29,759 bases of DNA, taken from Mansonella perstans (taxonomy: Eukaryota > Nematoda > Chromadorea > Rhabditida > Onchocercidae). Each line of letters starts with the position of its first letter. The stretch's first letter is position 1. Made by a program: the position numbers and the translations under genes. The notes under the pieces are model-generated. The model saw only the letters and a list, made by a program, of their open reading frames with translations. It was not told the DNA's origin and did no database searches. The DNA is taken from the NCBI GenBank assembly GCA_037074765.1, contig JBAMDO010000380.1, positions 1 to 29,759 on the forward strand, in the 5' to 3' direction. Positions 1-11,816 of this stretch are shown here, piece after piece.

Positions 1-386
1 TGTTTTTTTTTTTTTTTTTTTTTTTTTTCACATTTTATTGTTATCTTTCAATTTTCACTTACGTTTAGTAATGCAAGCATTATTGGATGATCCATTCACC
101 GTTTAGTGTGTAATTCGCTGCTTTGAGACTGAAGAAAAAGCAACTTTCTGTTGTTTTAAAAGATAACTCCAACTACTGAAATATTGAAATGAAAAGACTG
201 TGCATCTTAAGTAGTATTGTTCTTCACTAAATGTCATTTTATTAGTGACACTAACTAACGAACGTGTACAATTGAATACTGGGAAAAGATAGATGTAAAC
301 ATTGATTTTTTAAAATCCTTTCTAGTGTTAAATTACTACTGTTATGTGGGAAATAGTTTTTGGAAGCTGTTTAATCCAGTTTTCAG
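1..386 (+). other. Probable intron of the p38 gene, with 5' T-tract
   Basis: No kinase N-lobe sequence is recognisable here in any frame. The segment ends in the acceptor TTTTCAG at 380-386, immediately before the exon beginning with codon-third-base A and then Tyr-Phe-Val. It opens with an uninterrupted run of 26 T at 3-28. Most likely it is intronic DNA of the p38 gene. Confidence 0.5.
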
Positions 387-2171
<1,785 letters not shown>

Positions 2172-4852
2172 GATCTGACTTCATGCATCATAAACTTGAA
2201 ACAGGAAGGTCCTTCCTTTTCCCACTTTTATTTTTTTTTTAGCTCAAAATAACAACTTGTAAATCTTAGCAAAATGTACGTATCTTATGCGATTCTCATA
2301 AACTTTTCATCAGCTCGTCATGACACCACTATTATTTTGGTCAAATCGAATCTAATCGTTTGCAAACTCTTTCATAGTAAAATAGCATTCCCTGTTTGTT
2401 TATTTTTTGGTTTTCATTTTGCATTGAATAGGTACTGATATTATTTTTCAACGGAAATGCTCTATATACGCTACAATAACTTTACTTTACCATGTTAAGG
2501 TTGGTTTGATTATGCCGGCAACAATTGTGGTACCATAAAATACGACAGCAGTAAATGACTAAACAGTCTTAACCAATCTAAAACATAATTTTGTCAATAT
2601 GTTAGTGATTGTTTCAACAGTTTTTATGTCATTCTTCATCAAATAATTATGTATAGTCTGCTGTCTAACATATTTCAGTTTTTATTGACAGTTCTAGTAA
2701 TTTAAACTTGTCCATAATTTTTGAAGCTTTTATTTACTGTAAAAATGATTTATGTAGGTGTATAGGAGGGCGCGAAGCCCCGAAACTTGTATTTAACTTA
2801 TTTTTAATATTGTGAACTCAGAGTTTTATTTCTGTTTCTTAAACTTGAGCTAATTGATTAATATTACCAAGCTAGATTAGTCATTATAATTGTCGTGAGT
2901 ACTGATTTATTTCATTTTGTTAGTCTAGTTTTAAAGCCATGACAGTATTTATAATCTGTATAGTCTTAATTCGGCGAACTGGCTAAATAATTAATACTGT
3001 CATATTTTCGAAGCATGGAATTTATAATAAAATCTAACAAATGCTGCCAAGCTGTTAAGTCTGTTTTAAACCGTGCAAATTTCCTTTGTAAGCAACCTCA
3101 GTATTATCATCATTCGATACATAGAGGTGCTGTGCTGGTGTATTGTCAGGTTCATGTGTAAAAACTGAAACGTCTGCGGACTGAACGGGTATTTCTATAA
3201 TTGTCGTTATTAGTAGCTCGAACACAATAAGATTTGCTAGTCGCTGCCTGCTCTTGTTAACACTATTCCTTAACTAACAAGGCTGATAAGTACCACACTA
3301 TCTGTTTAAACATGATAATTCTATTGATTTGATATTATTAGCTGGCAGATTTGATTCAAGTCTTATGAATAATTCATGGTACCAGCACCGGTCGTATTCT
3401 TTGAAGCATCACATAGATTAGTGAAGATTCGGAAATTAATTCCAGCAGTGAGCAATTCCATATTGCTTTTGCTTATGAAAATATGATTGTTACATGCATA
3501 AGATAGTCTACTGATTTCATGCAACCTGCACTAACTTATTTTAATTTTTCGAAGGAAGTAATGAGACCATACTTCAAGGATGTGTGATGGACTATCTTAT
3601 GTATGTAGCAATCATATTTTCATAATCTGCGTAAATTAGGTTCATACGTGAAGAAATATGCGTGTGAATTTATTTGTATATTTTGCAATTTAAATAATTG
3701 AGAAAGCTTAAACCGTTATACTTTTGCTTATTTTGTTGGAATGGCAAATGATAGATTGCCGTAAGGAGGAGGAAGCTTGCATAGAAGTTGTATATATATT
3801 AGCCGAGTGTTGTTGAATCGAGAATTTATGAGAGGAACGAGATAAAGCCTTGTGAGCATGCTTAGGCGTTTTTGTTTTGCTTTGCTATTACAGCAGCAGT
3901 TAGATAGCTTGCCGTTAAAGTACGTATGTAAAAGAAAATCAGTTCTATTCGGCAGTTCCCGAACCTCTAATCTCTCGTTGTCTTTTGCTGCATCCTTCAC
4001 CAGAATAAAGCTTAATTTAGTTTCCTTTTATCTTTCTGCCCCAACGCTTTGTTCCCTAAACTCAGGCATTGCTTTTTTAATATTTTCTACTATGACAAAT
4101 TAGGCTGTTTTTCAATAAGTAAATTATAATGCAAAATGCTCAGCTGTGCACTTCAGTCATTTTATTAGAGCATTTCAATTTAACTCCTCTTTCGAATTTT
4201 GTCAATTTAAAAATAATTGTTATCTTTCTACTTTGATTTCTGTGCAAATATGCATGGACACACTTCTAGCACATAGCTGAACTTCCAATAAAATTAAAGT
4301 AATTTAATTCGGTTAAGTGGGAAAACGAATCCAGAAGCGCTAACATAAGGTTCAGTACGAATAAGCCCAACGAAAATTAACAAAATTTAAAATTGTGGTA
4401 ACATTTGGTTCTTTTTTTTTTTTTTTATTGCAAATTTTTGGAATGTTTTTTCAAAGGTGCTTATCGAACTTTTTATTTTGGAGAGCTCTTAAACGAACTT
4501 GATTTGGGAGCCTCTTCGTGCTACTTGGAAATGATTTGGGAATACCAAGCAAGACTGGAAAGCATGTTATGTGTTGGTTAGTGAATTTAGATGGATCCGT
4601 AGCACCAATTAGCGAAATAAACGAAAGAATTAAATAAATTGATTTTACTGAAATATCTTTCCATAGTTATGACTGAAAATTTCTATAATAAAGTACTGTA
4701 ATATTAGCCGCAAGAACAACATTGAATGACTGGATGATCTGAGATAGCGAAGGAATTGCTTATATCTTGAAATAATGAACTTATAAATGAAAGTGTCATT
4801 GGTACAGTTTGTGCTGAAGAATGGGAAATATGAGAGGTACACCAATCAAGTT
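2172..4852. other. p38 3'UTR and intergenic region
   Basis: AT-rich DNA without convincing exons. It should start with the 3'UTR of the kinase gene. The first exact AATAAA on the plus strand that I noticed is at 3026-3031, about 0.86 kb after the stop, so either the UTR is long or a variant signal is used earlier. A GC-rich patch lies at 2765-2786 and a 35-bp-arm inverted repeat at 3474-3624. The remainder is unremarkable and presumably includes the promoter of the Clc-like gene. Confidence 0.5.
3474..3624. repeat. Inverted repeat, 35-bp arms, 81-base spacer
   Basis: The left arm is 3474-3508 and the right arm 3590-3624. The reverse complement of the right arm matches the left arm at 33 of 35 positions; the two mismatches are T/C and G/A transitions that would still pair as G-U in RNA on one strand. 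The match stops abruptly at both outer and inner ends. It could fold as a hairpin in a long kinase 3'UTR, or be the relic of a small inverted-repeat (MITE-like) element; no flanking target duplication is obvious. Confidence 0.8.
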
Positions 4853-7266
4853 ATGAACATTATTCTACTGTGCCGCATTTTCGGACTTATATTATCCTAC
4901 TTGTTCACCATAATATCAGTATTAACTTCTGCAATCGCCCTGCTAACACCACAGTGGCAAATAGTGACAATCACAGAATTTCATACCGAACATCAGCATG
5001 GTCTCTGGATGGACTGTATCCTTGGTAAGAAGCATGTACAAGGTTAGGTGGCTAATTTGTACTCATGTTTATTATTAACTTGATTGATTCAAGTTTAAGT
5101 AAAGAAGATATCTCCAGTAGAATTTTCTAATTTGATATGATGATTTAGAATTAGCGTCCAGAGATTTAGGTGAACAAAGTATTATTTGTAACAATCTAGA
5201 ATAGTGATTCCCAGTTCGCTGGTCCGCGAAAGTTAAATTAAAATCTGCAGAGCGCAGCAGCATAGTGAGTAGAAAACTTCCAATTAGTTAATCCCACCTT
5301 TTTAGTGCTCTTTTTTTTAAAGCCATACTTTGATCGTTTGTAAAGAAGATGAAAGCTATCCCATTAATAATAATCAAAATTGAATTTTCTCTGTATTATA
5401 ATGTACTTCAAGTTTAACTAATACCTTAATTTCAAATTAACAGGATTCATTACTTCTGAACCTTATGGTTCCTGCTTCAAATAAAAATGCCAAAGTGATC
5501 TCTAATCAGGAAAAAGTTGAGATCCACTATTTTAGAAGAATGGAAAGATAAGAAAACCTTTTATCAGATATATTTTATGACCAGTCGTGTTCCTTTCCGT
5601 ACCTCCAGACCTCCCATGATTATAAATTAAAGAGGGACAATTACTTTGAAATTTTAATTTGCAGGTACATCTGAAAGGAGTCTTCACTGTACATATAAAT
5701 TTGAAAGTGCTCAGAAAAATGGTTTGCAGAATGATGAAGATACTGAAGAGCAACACAAGTTTCACAGTGAGGATTCAAAATTGATAGTATTAAAACTACT
5801 TGTTTTAATTAGTTCCTATTAATTCTAACTAGATCGCAATCAGTAATTTACTCAGTAGGTATAGATAGAAATGAATTCATAGATGCATTTGTTTCGTACT
5901 TGAGACGAAAAAGTTTTGAAGTGATACAGCTAATCGATCGAAATGATATTTTTTAAGTTGAAGTTTATTGTATGTAGCATTTTACTGAACGTTGAAGTAA
6001 TCACTTCACGAATTACAACAATAAATTTGCTGTAAGCAAAATTTACTGTGACAAATTAAAATTGTGAAAATTTGAGGAGTTTTTTCATTTCCTGCTATGA
6101 TTACAAAAAGAATTTGACAATGTGTCGATATCTTAAAGTAGTTCGTTCATTGAAATCCAGTTAAAAAAAAGTAGGAAAAAAGAACTATACAGGAAAGAAA
6201 AAGTAATATCTTGTAGAGCAATAAATTGATTCAGTTTCCGAAATGATTCACTTGAAATATACAATCATGACAAATTACGGAAATTTATTTGTCTTTCAAA
6301 AGTAAAAAGGAAAAAGTGAATAACTGCTTCTGATATTTTTGAATTGAATATTTTCTACCGTTCTTTTGTTATTTTTTTTTACAACAAACTGCAGATTGGC
6401 ATAAAGCCGTTCTGTGTTTATTGCTTCTGGCGCTTTTGGCAGCTCTCAGTTTGTGTTGTTTTCTGATGTGCGCATTATACTTTCGTATTGCAGCTCTCGT
6501 TTCATGTGCGTTATCATTAATTGCAAGTAAGTTATTTATAAAGGAGTATAACCAAGATTGCAAGCTAAAAAGTACTTTTGCATGTTGAAATTTCGATTTT
6601 TGATTTGCTATACAAGTTAATAATGAATTTAATTGAATGAGATAGTTTCACAATGGACAGACACTCTGAACCTTTTTCAAGACCTTTACATTCCCCCATA
6701 TCAGGCCATAGTAGTAGTATTGCCTTCCTAATGAACCACTAGATAGTCTTGGTGATTTCACATTCACGTAAGCTTCTCACCGTAGCTTCCTTAAATTTCG
6801 ACCGATTTCATTCTCACTTCTTATTTCATTGTATTTGTTTTTCAGCGATCTTGTCGAGTGTTGGAATAGTCGTATTCTTTATTAATTCACATAAAGTTGA
6901 AATTCGATTTGTACAAGGTATTACTCGAACATACGAGGTTTGTCTGTGAAATTTATTTTCGCAAAAAAGTTTTTTTTTATTTGGTTAACAAAAAATACAA
7001 TTCATTTAAGTGCACTTAATGCTTCACGGTTGGGCAATTGGCTGTGTGATGTACGTATGGTAGGCCTATAGTTATGTAAAGTTGTGTAAAATTTTATTAA
7101 ATTACAGCAAAAATGTGGCTATTCCTTCTATTTGGCGCTTTTGTCCTGCGTTACTTTTTTAGCAGCATTCCTTTGTTCAATGTTTTGTACGGTAATGGTA
7201 TTTTTACATGACCGGAATCGTCGACAGCCAGCGAAAACATATCCGTTAATCAATAGCGCCGTGTAA
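4853..7266 (+). CDS. Clc-like / claudin-superfamily four-pass membrane protein
   Basis: Nematode Clc-like family (claudin superfamily), expected at the plasma membrane or cell junctions. Exons 4853-5024, 5665-5766, 6395-6526, 6846-6937 and 7108-7266 give 218 residues. Four hydrophobic segments lie at about 4-31, 97-121, 123-149 and 170-199. The first extracellular loop carries the claudin signature: W35, GLW at 50-52, then C55 and C66 (LHCTYKF). Further family-like stretches are WHKAV (93-97) and HKVEIRFVQGITRTYEQK (151-168), which recall nematode Clc-like proteins. The basic tail ends in Ser-Ala-Val, which fits a class I PDZ ligand as in many claudins (inference). I chose ATG 4853 because the first membrane segment begins directly after it; an in-frame ATG at 4787 would add 22 polar residues. 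Function is unknown beyond the family. Confidence 0.85.
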
Positions 7267-7730
7267 AAAAGTGATCTGGAGTTTTGCTCGGCAGTTAAAT
7301 AAATGTCCAAAGATTTCATTCCGTGTACCATGATAAGAATTATGTAGTAAATCTGATAGTGGAGTTGTAGAAATATCGAGTTAAGTCAATACGGTTAACA
7401 AGTTGTTAGAAATTTTAAGATCATGAGAACCTCAATTATCAGTTTGATCAAGTTGGTAATTTTTTCAAAAAGTTAACGTTTTCTTAATCTAATATATTCA
7501 AAAATTTTGCATTTCCAATTTGAAAATTTTTCATGTTTTCTTTTTTTGAATGCAAGTATTTGCACTTTGTAATTTTGTAAGGATCGATAATTTTCTCTAC
7601 AAAATATTTAAAATTTACAGTAAATCCCTAGTACTTTTAGCAAAATTTATACTTCATTATGATAATCCAAATTCTACTGAAACAATTGAGGTATCAACAT
7701 GATGAATTATTTTCGCTGAATGCCTTCATA

Positions 7731-7751
7731 AATAAAATGTCATGCAATAAA
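7731..7751 (+). terminator. Candidate polyadenylation signals of the Clc-like gene
   Basis: Two AATAAA hexamers (7731-7736 and 7746-7751) lie about 470 bases after the stop of the Clc-like gene on its strand. They are the first exact copies I noticed downstream. In such AT-rich DNA the hexamer alone is weak evidence. Confidence 0.4.
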
Positions 7752-8054
7752 ATTATTCTTGCCATAAATGAAAAATTGATTTGGTCAAGAATGACCACTT
7801 CACCCTCAAAATAATCACTGTTGATTAAACGGCTGATAAGACTGATTTGATTATGACCAACTAATTATGTCATACAGTACCATGTTTTATAATATTGAAA
7901 ACATCGATTATTCATAACAAAAAATAGCAAATGAATGCACACTAAAAGGTACAATCAATTAAACTTTTTAAATGATATGATAAACTGTTAACTTTTGCTT
8001 CAATTTGCATTTTTTATTACTCTGAAAACTTTTGATATAGCAATTATTTTTGTG

Positions 8055-8057
<3 letters not shown>

Positions 8058-8096
<39 letters not shown>
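8058..8096. repeat. (TA)n microsatellite
   Basis: About 19 uninterrupted TA dinucleotides, followed by GCTATATATTA. This is simple-sequence DNA and likely length-polymorphic. Confidence 0.95.
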
Positions 8097-8098
<2 letters not shown>

Positions 8099-8180
8099 TA
8101 TATATTACGGATAAAATCTTCCACATTTAAGTATTTTTCATATTTATTTAATTTTAGGATTTAGCAAATGCCTTTCTCAA

Positions 8181-8222
8181 CCTCTCTCTCTCTCTCTCTC
8201 TCTTTCCCTTCCCTCTCTCTTT
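8181..8222. repeat. (TC)n polypyrimidine tract
   Basis: A CT dinucleotide run continuing into CCCTTCCCTCTCTCT. Any reading frame through it is a repeat translation (Ser-Leu) and not a gene. Confidence 0.9.
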
Positions 8223-8787
8223 CTATTTTTTGCTTTTTCTCTATATTGGATGTATATATTTATTTATTATATGAATATCAATATGTTTTTATGGAAATGA
8301 AAAATTACTCTCTGAATGCATTTATATTTTTTTGGGAGACAATCAAATGTTGATGAATTTCATGAAGAAAAATAAAAACAAAATATCATCTGAAATTTGA
8401 TAATACGATTAAAATTTGTGTAATAATAAAAGTATCAAATGAACATTTCTAACATTATTAAAATTCTTACTAAATAAAAATCGTTTTTAGAATTAATTAA
8501 TCGAAATTAAAATTTCATTTGTTCAATTCAATTCAGTGTTATATTAACGCTCTTCCAATTACAAAATCCAATATAATTAATTGCTGAAAAATGATTTTAT
8601 AAAGCATAAATAGTTTCTGTATAGTATAAAATAAAATGGTTAAAAAGAATTTTTTATGAAAAAAAAAAAAAAAGAAAAAGTTGAAAGAAAGAAAGAAATA
8701 AAACATAAAAATTGCTAAGGTGATTGATGAATCGATTAAAATCATTTAGCGCTGGGATGAAAAGATTGCAGATGGGGTCTTCTTGCT

Positions 8788-8936
8788 CACGTCGAATTGT
8801 TTAAGCCACGCATACTTTAGAGCCTCGAAAAAAGTGTTGGGGTTTATTTGTTGATTGTGCGATGTTGGGTGATGGTTGTGATGTGTTTCGTGCGTCTAAA
8901 GTTAGGACACGTTTGTATTAAAACTTACACGTGACC
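8788..8936 (+). promoter_or_regulatory. Candidate ER-stress response elements upstream of manf
   Basis: Within 185 bases before the manf start codon there are three ACGT cores: CACGTCG at 8788-8794 (the complement reads CGACGTG, one base from the XBP-1/ATF6 site TGACGTG), CACGT at 8908-8912, and CACGTGACC at 8928-8936. There is also a CCACG half-site at 8806-8810. MANF is an established unfolded-protein-response target in animals, so clustered ACGT cores are plausible regulators. Spacing to an ATTG box does not match ERSE or ERSE-II exactly. Functional role is inferred. Confidence 0.4.
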
Positions 8937-8955
8937 AAAAAACTAATTTTAGTTG

Positions 8956-8965
8956 TTACTTTCAG
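8956..8965 (+). promoter_or_regulatory. Putative spliced-leader trans-splice acceptor of manf
   Basis: A pyrimidine-rich TTACTTTCAG ends 6 bases before the ATG at 8972. No upstream donor or 5' exon is apparent. In nematodes a consensus acceptor this close to the initiator is the usual signature of SL1 addition. It also supports the chosen start. Confidence 0.7.
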
Positions 8966-8971
8966 GACACG

Positions 8972-10324
8972 ATGTTGACCATCAGTTTGTTGCTATCGTT
9001 ATTTCTACCATATCTTTTGTACGCTAAACGACAAGAATCATGCGAAGGTTTGGTGCCATTAGTGTTGATACAAGTAAGCAGCAAATCAAAGGACTGATAT
9101 TGGTGGTTATAGGAGGAAATGAAAGATAAAGCTATCTGTAATGAATTTATGCTAACAAGCAATTTGATTCAGATTGATCTAATTTAGCATGTGCTGATGG
9201 GATTTAGGGAATTGGAAGAAGAGGAAAGTAATTTAAAGTTTAACTGAACTCATCATGTTTTAGTATTTACTTCTTTCTAATACATCTATGCTTTCCAATC
9301 TTGGCAGGAAATATGAAGAACTTTATTTTTGCAGTGTGTGAGAAAGTTTTACGTGATGTGATGGACAATATGGCGATGCATGACCGTAGTGAGGCAAGCA
9401 AAATCGACGAGGCACTGAGAGAATACTGCGGTGGAACAAAAGGGAAAGAAAACAAATTTGTATGTTTTGCTTATTTCGGACTTTAATTTAGGACGTCGCA
9501 TTACATGAATTTGTACGATTAAATTTTCTTGCCAAGAAATTCTGGAGGGAAAGATTATTTTGTTCTTTTGGGAACGGTTAGCAAATATGGATTCAAATGG
9601 ATTTAGAATATTTATATTAGCCTTAAGTAGAAGGTTCTGATTAATTTTAAAAATCTATTCTTTATATTTGGTCGTTTCAGTGTTTTTACATTGGTGCTTT
9701 ACCTGAATCCGCAACTTCTATTATGAATGAAGTAGTGAAACCATTATCGTGGTCTATGCCAGTGGAAAAAGTCTGCGAGAAATTACGCACAATGGATTCA
9801 CAAATTTGCGAATTGAAATTCGGTATCCCTCGTGTAACATTCTTTGGATGGTATTTTTCTATCTAGGGCAAGAAAAAATTGCATATAGGGAAATCTTGAA
9901 TTGATTTCTGCGGTATTTGTACAATTTTTACCTTCCGTATTGTTTATTATGACTTCTGCGATGACAACAATTTAACACTAATTACATTTGAATGTTTTCC
10001 AGATAAAAGTATTGATTGGAAAACAGTGGATCTTAAGAAATTAAGAGTTAAAGAGTTGAAGAAAATTCTTGAAGAATGGGACGAGGTGCGTTCGACAAAT
10101 TTTGTTTTATTCACTCTTTAAGTATTATTTCCTTCGAGTGTGAATTGTTTCTTCTAGAGATTTCTAGAAGTCTTTAATTCTTTCAGTGGATGTGCAATAT
10201 TATCAAAAACTGTCCATTATATATTTCTTGGAAATTTCAGGATTGTAAGGGATGCACTGAAAAATCGGAGTACGTAGCGAAGATTGTAGAATTAAAACCA
10301 AAATATGTGAAAAGTGAACTGTGA
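8972..10324 (+). CDS. manf-1: MANF/ARMET family secreted ER-stress neurotrophic factor
   Basis: Orthologue of mesencephalic astrocyte-derived neurotrophic factor, an ER-resident and secreted saposin-like protein protecting cells against misfolded-protein stress. Exons 8972-9047, 9335-9459, 9681-9822, 10003-10085 and 10241-10324 encode 169 residues. Residues 1 to about 19 form a signal peptide ([13 protein letters not shown]). All eight family cysteines are present: CEVC (24-27), YC and CFYIG in the N-terminal domain, VCEKL, QICELKF, and the CKGC motif at 144-147. The C-terminal SAP-like part has the conserved [15 protein letters not shown]. The chain ends KSEL, a KDEL-type ER retrieval signal (vertebrate MANF ends RTDL). 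The exon 2 acceptor at 9333-9334 was chosen because it alone restores CEVC in frame; another AG lies 28 bases upstream. Exon 1 uses the weak donor GTTTGG although a better GTAAGC lies 26 bases downstream. Confidence 0.96.
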
Positions 10325-10401
10325 TATTTTTTCTGGTTAGATTTAACTTATTTTCACATAAAATGTATTGTTGTCTTCATTGTTCTTGTTATTGATAAAA
10401 T

Positions 10402-10407
10402 AATAAA
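10402..10407 (+). terminator. Poly(A) signal of manf
   Basis: AATAAA lies 78 bases after the TGA stop, within a short run of overlapping AATAAA-like words. The position is typical for a compact nematode 3'UTR. Confidence 0.6.
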
Positions 10408-10828
10408 ATAGTTTTATTTAATGTTTGTCCTACTTACCGTTTGGTTTTTCTACTATTTTATTTTTTTTTTATAAAAGTCTTATATAGTTATGAGGATTAT
10501 ACTGTAACATCTTGGCGACAAATGTGTTGGGATTTGAACAGCTTTAACGGACAGGTGTTGCCGATTTTTAGATATCACCAACAGAGAAGTGTTTTATGAA
10601 ATGCACTGATTCAGCTGGTTCGTGTTCGTTCAAAGTAGTCCAGAGCGGTCTTATTACAATCTCTTTTTACCGCTTAGGTCTAGGGAATGTTAGGATAGTG
10701 GATTTTTAACTGTTGATTAAAGAAGGCTGGAGAAATATAATTGTATATGAATATATATATATATATATACCAGTGTAGAGCAGTTCTATGGTTCTAGGAT
10801 TTCGTCTCATTATTGAGTAGGATCCAAC
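10408..10828 (+). promoter_or_regulatory. manf-ubc-13 spacer, probable ubc-13 promoter
   Basis: About 420 bases from the manf poly(A) signal to the ubc-13 start. The gap is longer than the roughly 100 bases usual inside nematode operons, so independent promoters are more likely. A (AT)n run sits at about 10749-10769. There is no strong acceptor just before the ATG at 10829. Confidence 0.4.
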
Positions 10829-11816
10829 ATGGCAGGGGCATTACCGCGACGTATTGCGAAAGAGACACAACGTTTGATAGCAGATCCTGTTCCTGGAATT
10901 TCGGCTGTACCGGATGACAACAATGCACGTTATTTCCATGTGATCATCGCAGGGCCAGAAGGCAGTCCATTTGCCGGTGGAGTGTTTAAACTGGAACTTT
11001 TTCTGCCGGAAGAATATCCAATGGCAGCTCCAAAAGTCCGTTTCATGACCAAGATATATCATCCAAATATCGATAAATTGGGGCGAATATGTCTTGATAT
11101 TCTCAAAGGTTTGCATTCGTATAAAACGTTTGATACATGTGATGTTTGTTGCAAGGATACTTGGGTATCTTTTATAATTTTCTAACCAAATGAGTTAATT
11201 ATTTCCATCGCAGTCCGCAGAAAAGTACATTAAGAGTCGGGAAGCGTCATTTATTGATAATGATAAATAAAAACGAAAATACGCAAAATGACTCCTTCGT
11301 TGATATGCAAAAAAAAAGCGTTTTTTTTTTTAATATCAGAATACAGTTGTCGAGGAACGAATTAGCTTTAAAAGCGCTATACCAAAGACTTGTTTTGCTC
11401 TGCTGGATTTTTGAAAATTTGAAGGATTAACTAGCTAATAAACTAAGCGTGCTGGTCTACTGCAATATGGTTAGCTTATTTCAGGAATTTATCCAGATAG
11501 ATTTTATCTGGTAACATTCATGTTTCACAGGAAAAAAGGTTGTATTAGAGGAACAAACTGTATGTTATAATCTGTTTCATTTGAGGGAACCTTAATGCTT
11601 ACGAGCATAATCGGAAATTTGTAATAAGTTTTTCTAGATAAATGGTCTCCAGCGCTCCAAATCCGTACAGTGTTATTATCAATTCAAGCCTTACTGTCAG
11701 CTCCAAATCCGGATGATCCGCTAGCAACAGATGTTGCAGAGCAATGGAAAAGTAACGAAAGTGATGCAATTCGTATTGCACAGGAATGGACTCGTATCCA
11801 TGCAAATGGGCAATAA
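10829..11816 (+). CDS. ubc-13: Ubiquitin-conjugating enzyme E2 UBC13/UBE2N
   Basis: E2 enzyme which, with a UEV partner (MMS2/UEV1), builds Lys63-linked ubiquitin chains in DNA-damage tolerance and signalling. Two exons, 10829-11108 and 11638-11816, give 152 residues, the same length as human UBE2N. Seen: N-terminus [54 protein letters not shown] (HPN at 78-80), the active-site Cys88 in GRICLDILK, and [20 protein letters not shown] near the C-terminus. One residue is inserted after MAG relative to human, moving the catalytic Cys from 87 to 88. The intron splits the Asp codon of ILKDKW; the ORF runs on into the intron before stopping, which is not coding. The tail (RIHANGQ) differs from the human one, as is common. 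Confidence 0.98.

Larger units (their letters stand above)
7267..8971. other. Intergenic region between Clc-like gene and manf
   Basis: Strongly AT-rich. It contains the putative poly(A) signals of the upstream gene, a (TA)n microsatellite near 8058-8096, a (TC)n tract at about 8181-8222 with pyrimidine-rich extensions, and a poly(A) run near 8659-8673. The last 200 bases are more complex and hold several ACGT-core motifs, and probably form the manf promoter and outron. No further gene is supported. Confidence 0.6.

Noticed and set aside
3728..4103. Overlapping ORFs on both strands of 83-90 codons
   Set aside because: They are mirror frames of the same stretch, with no recognisable homology, no splice signals at their ends and composition like intergenic DNA.
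9301..9486. ORF beginning Met-Ala-Gly-Asn upstream of the MANF cysteine motif
   Set aside because: Its first dozen residues are intron 1 and its last ten are intron 2 read-through; the true exon is 9335-9459, which restores CEVC in frame.
10841..11116. 91-codon minus-strand ORF over ubc-13 exon 1
   Set aside because: Antisense shadow of a strongly conserved E2 exon.
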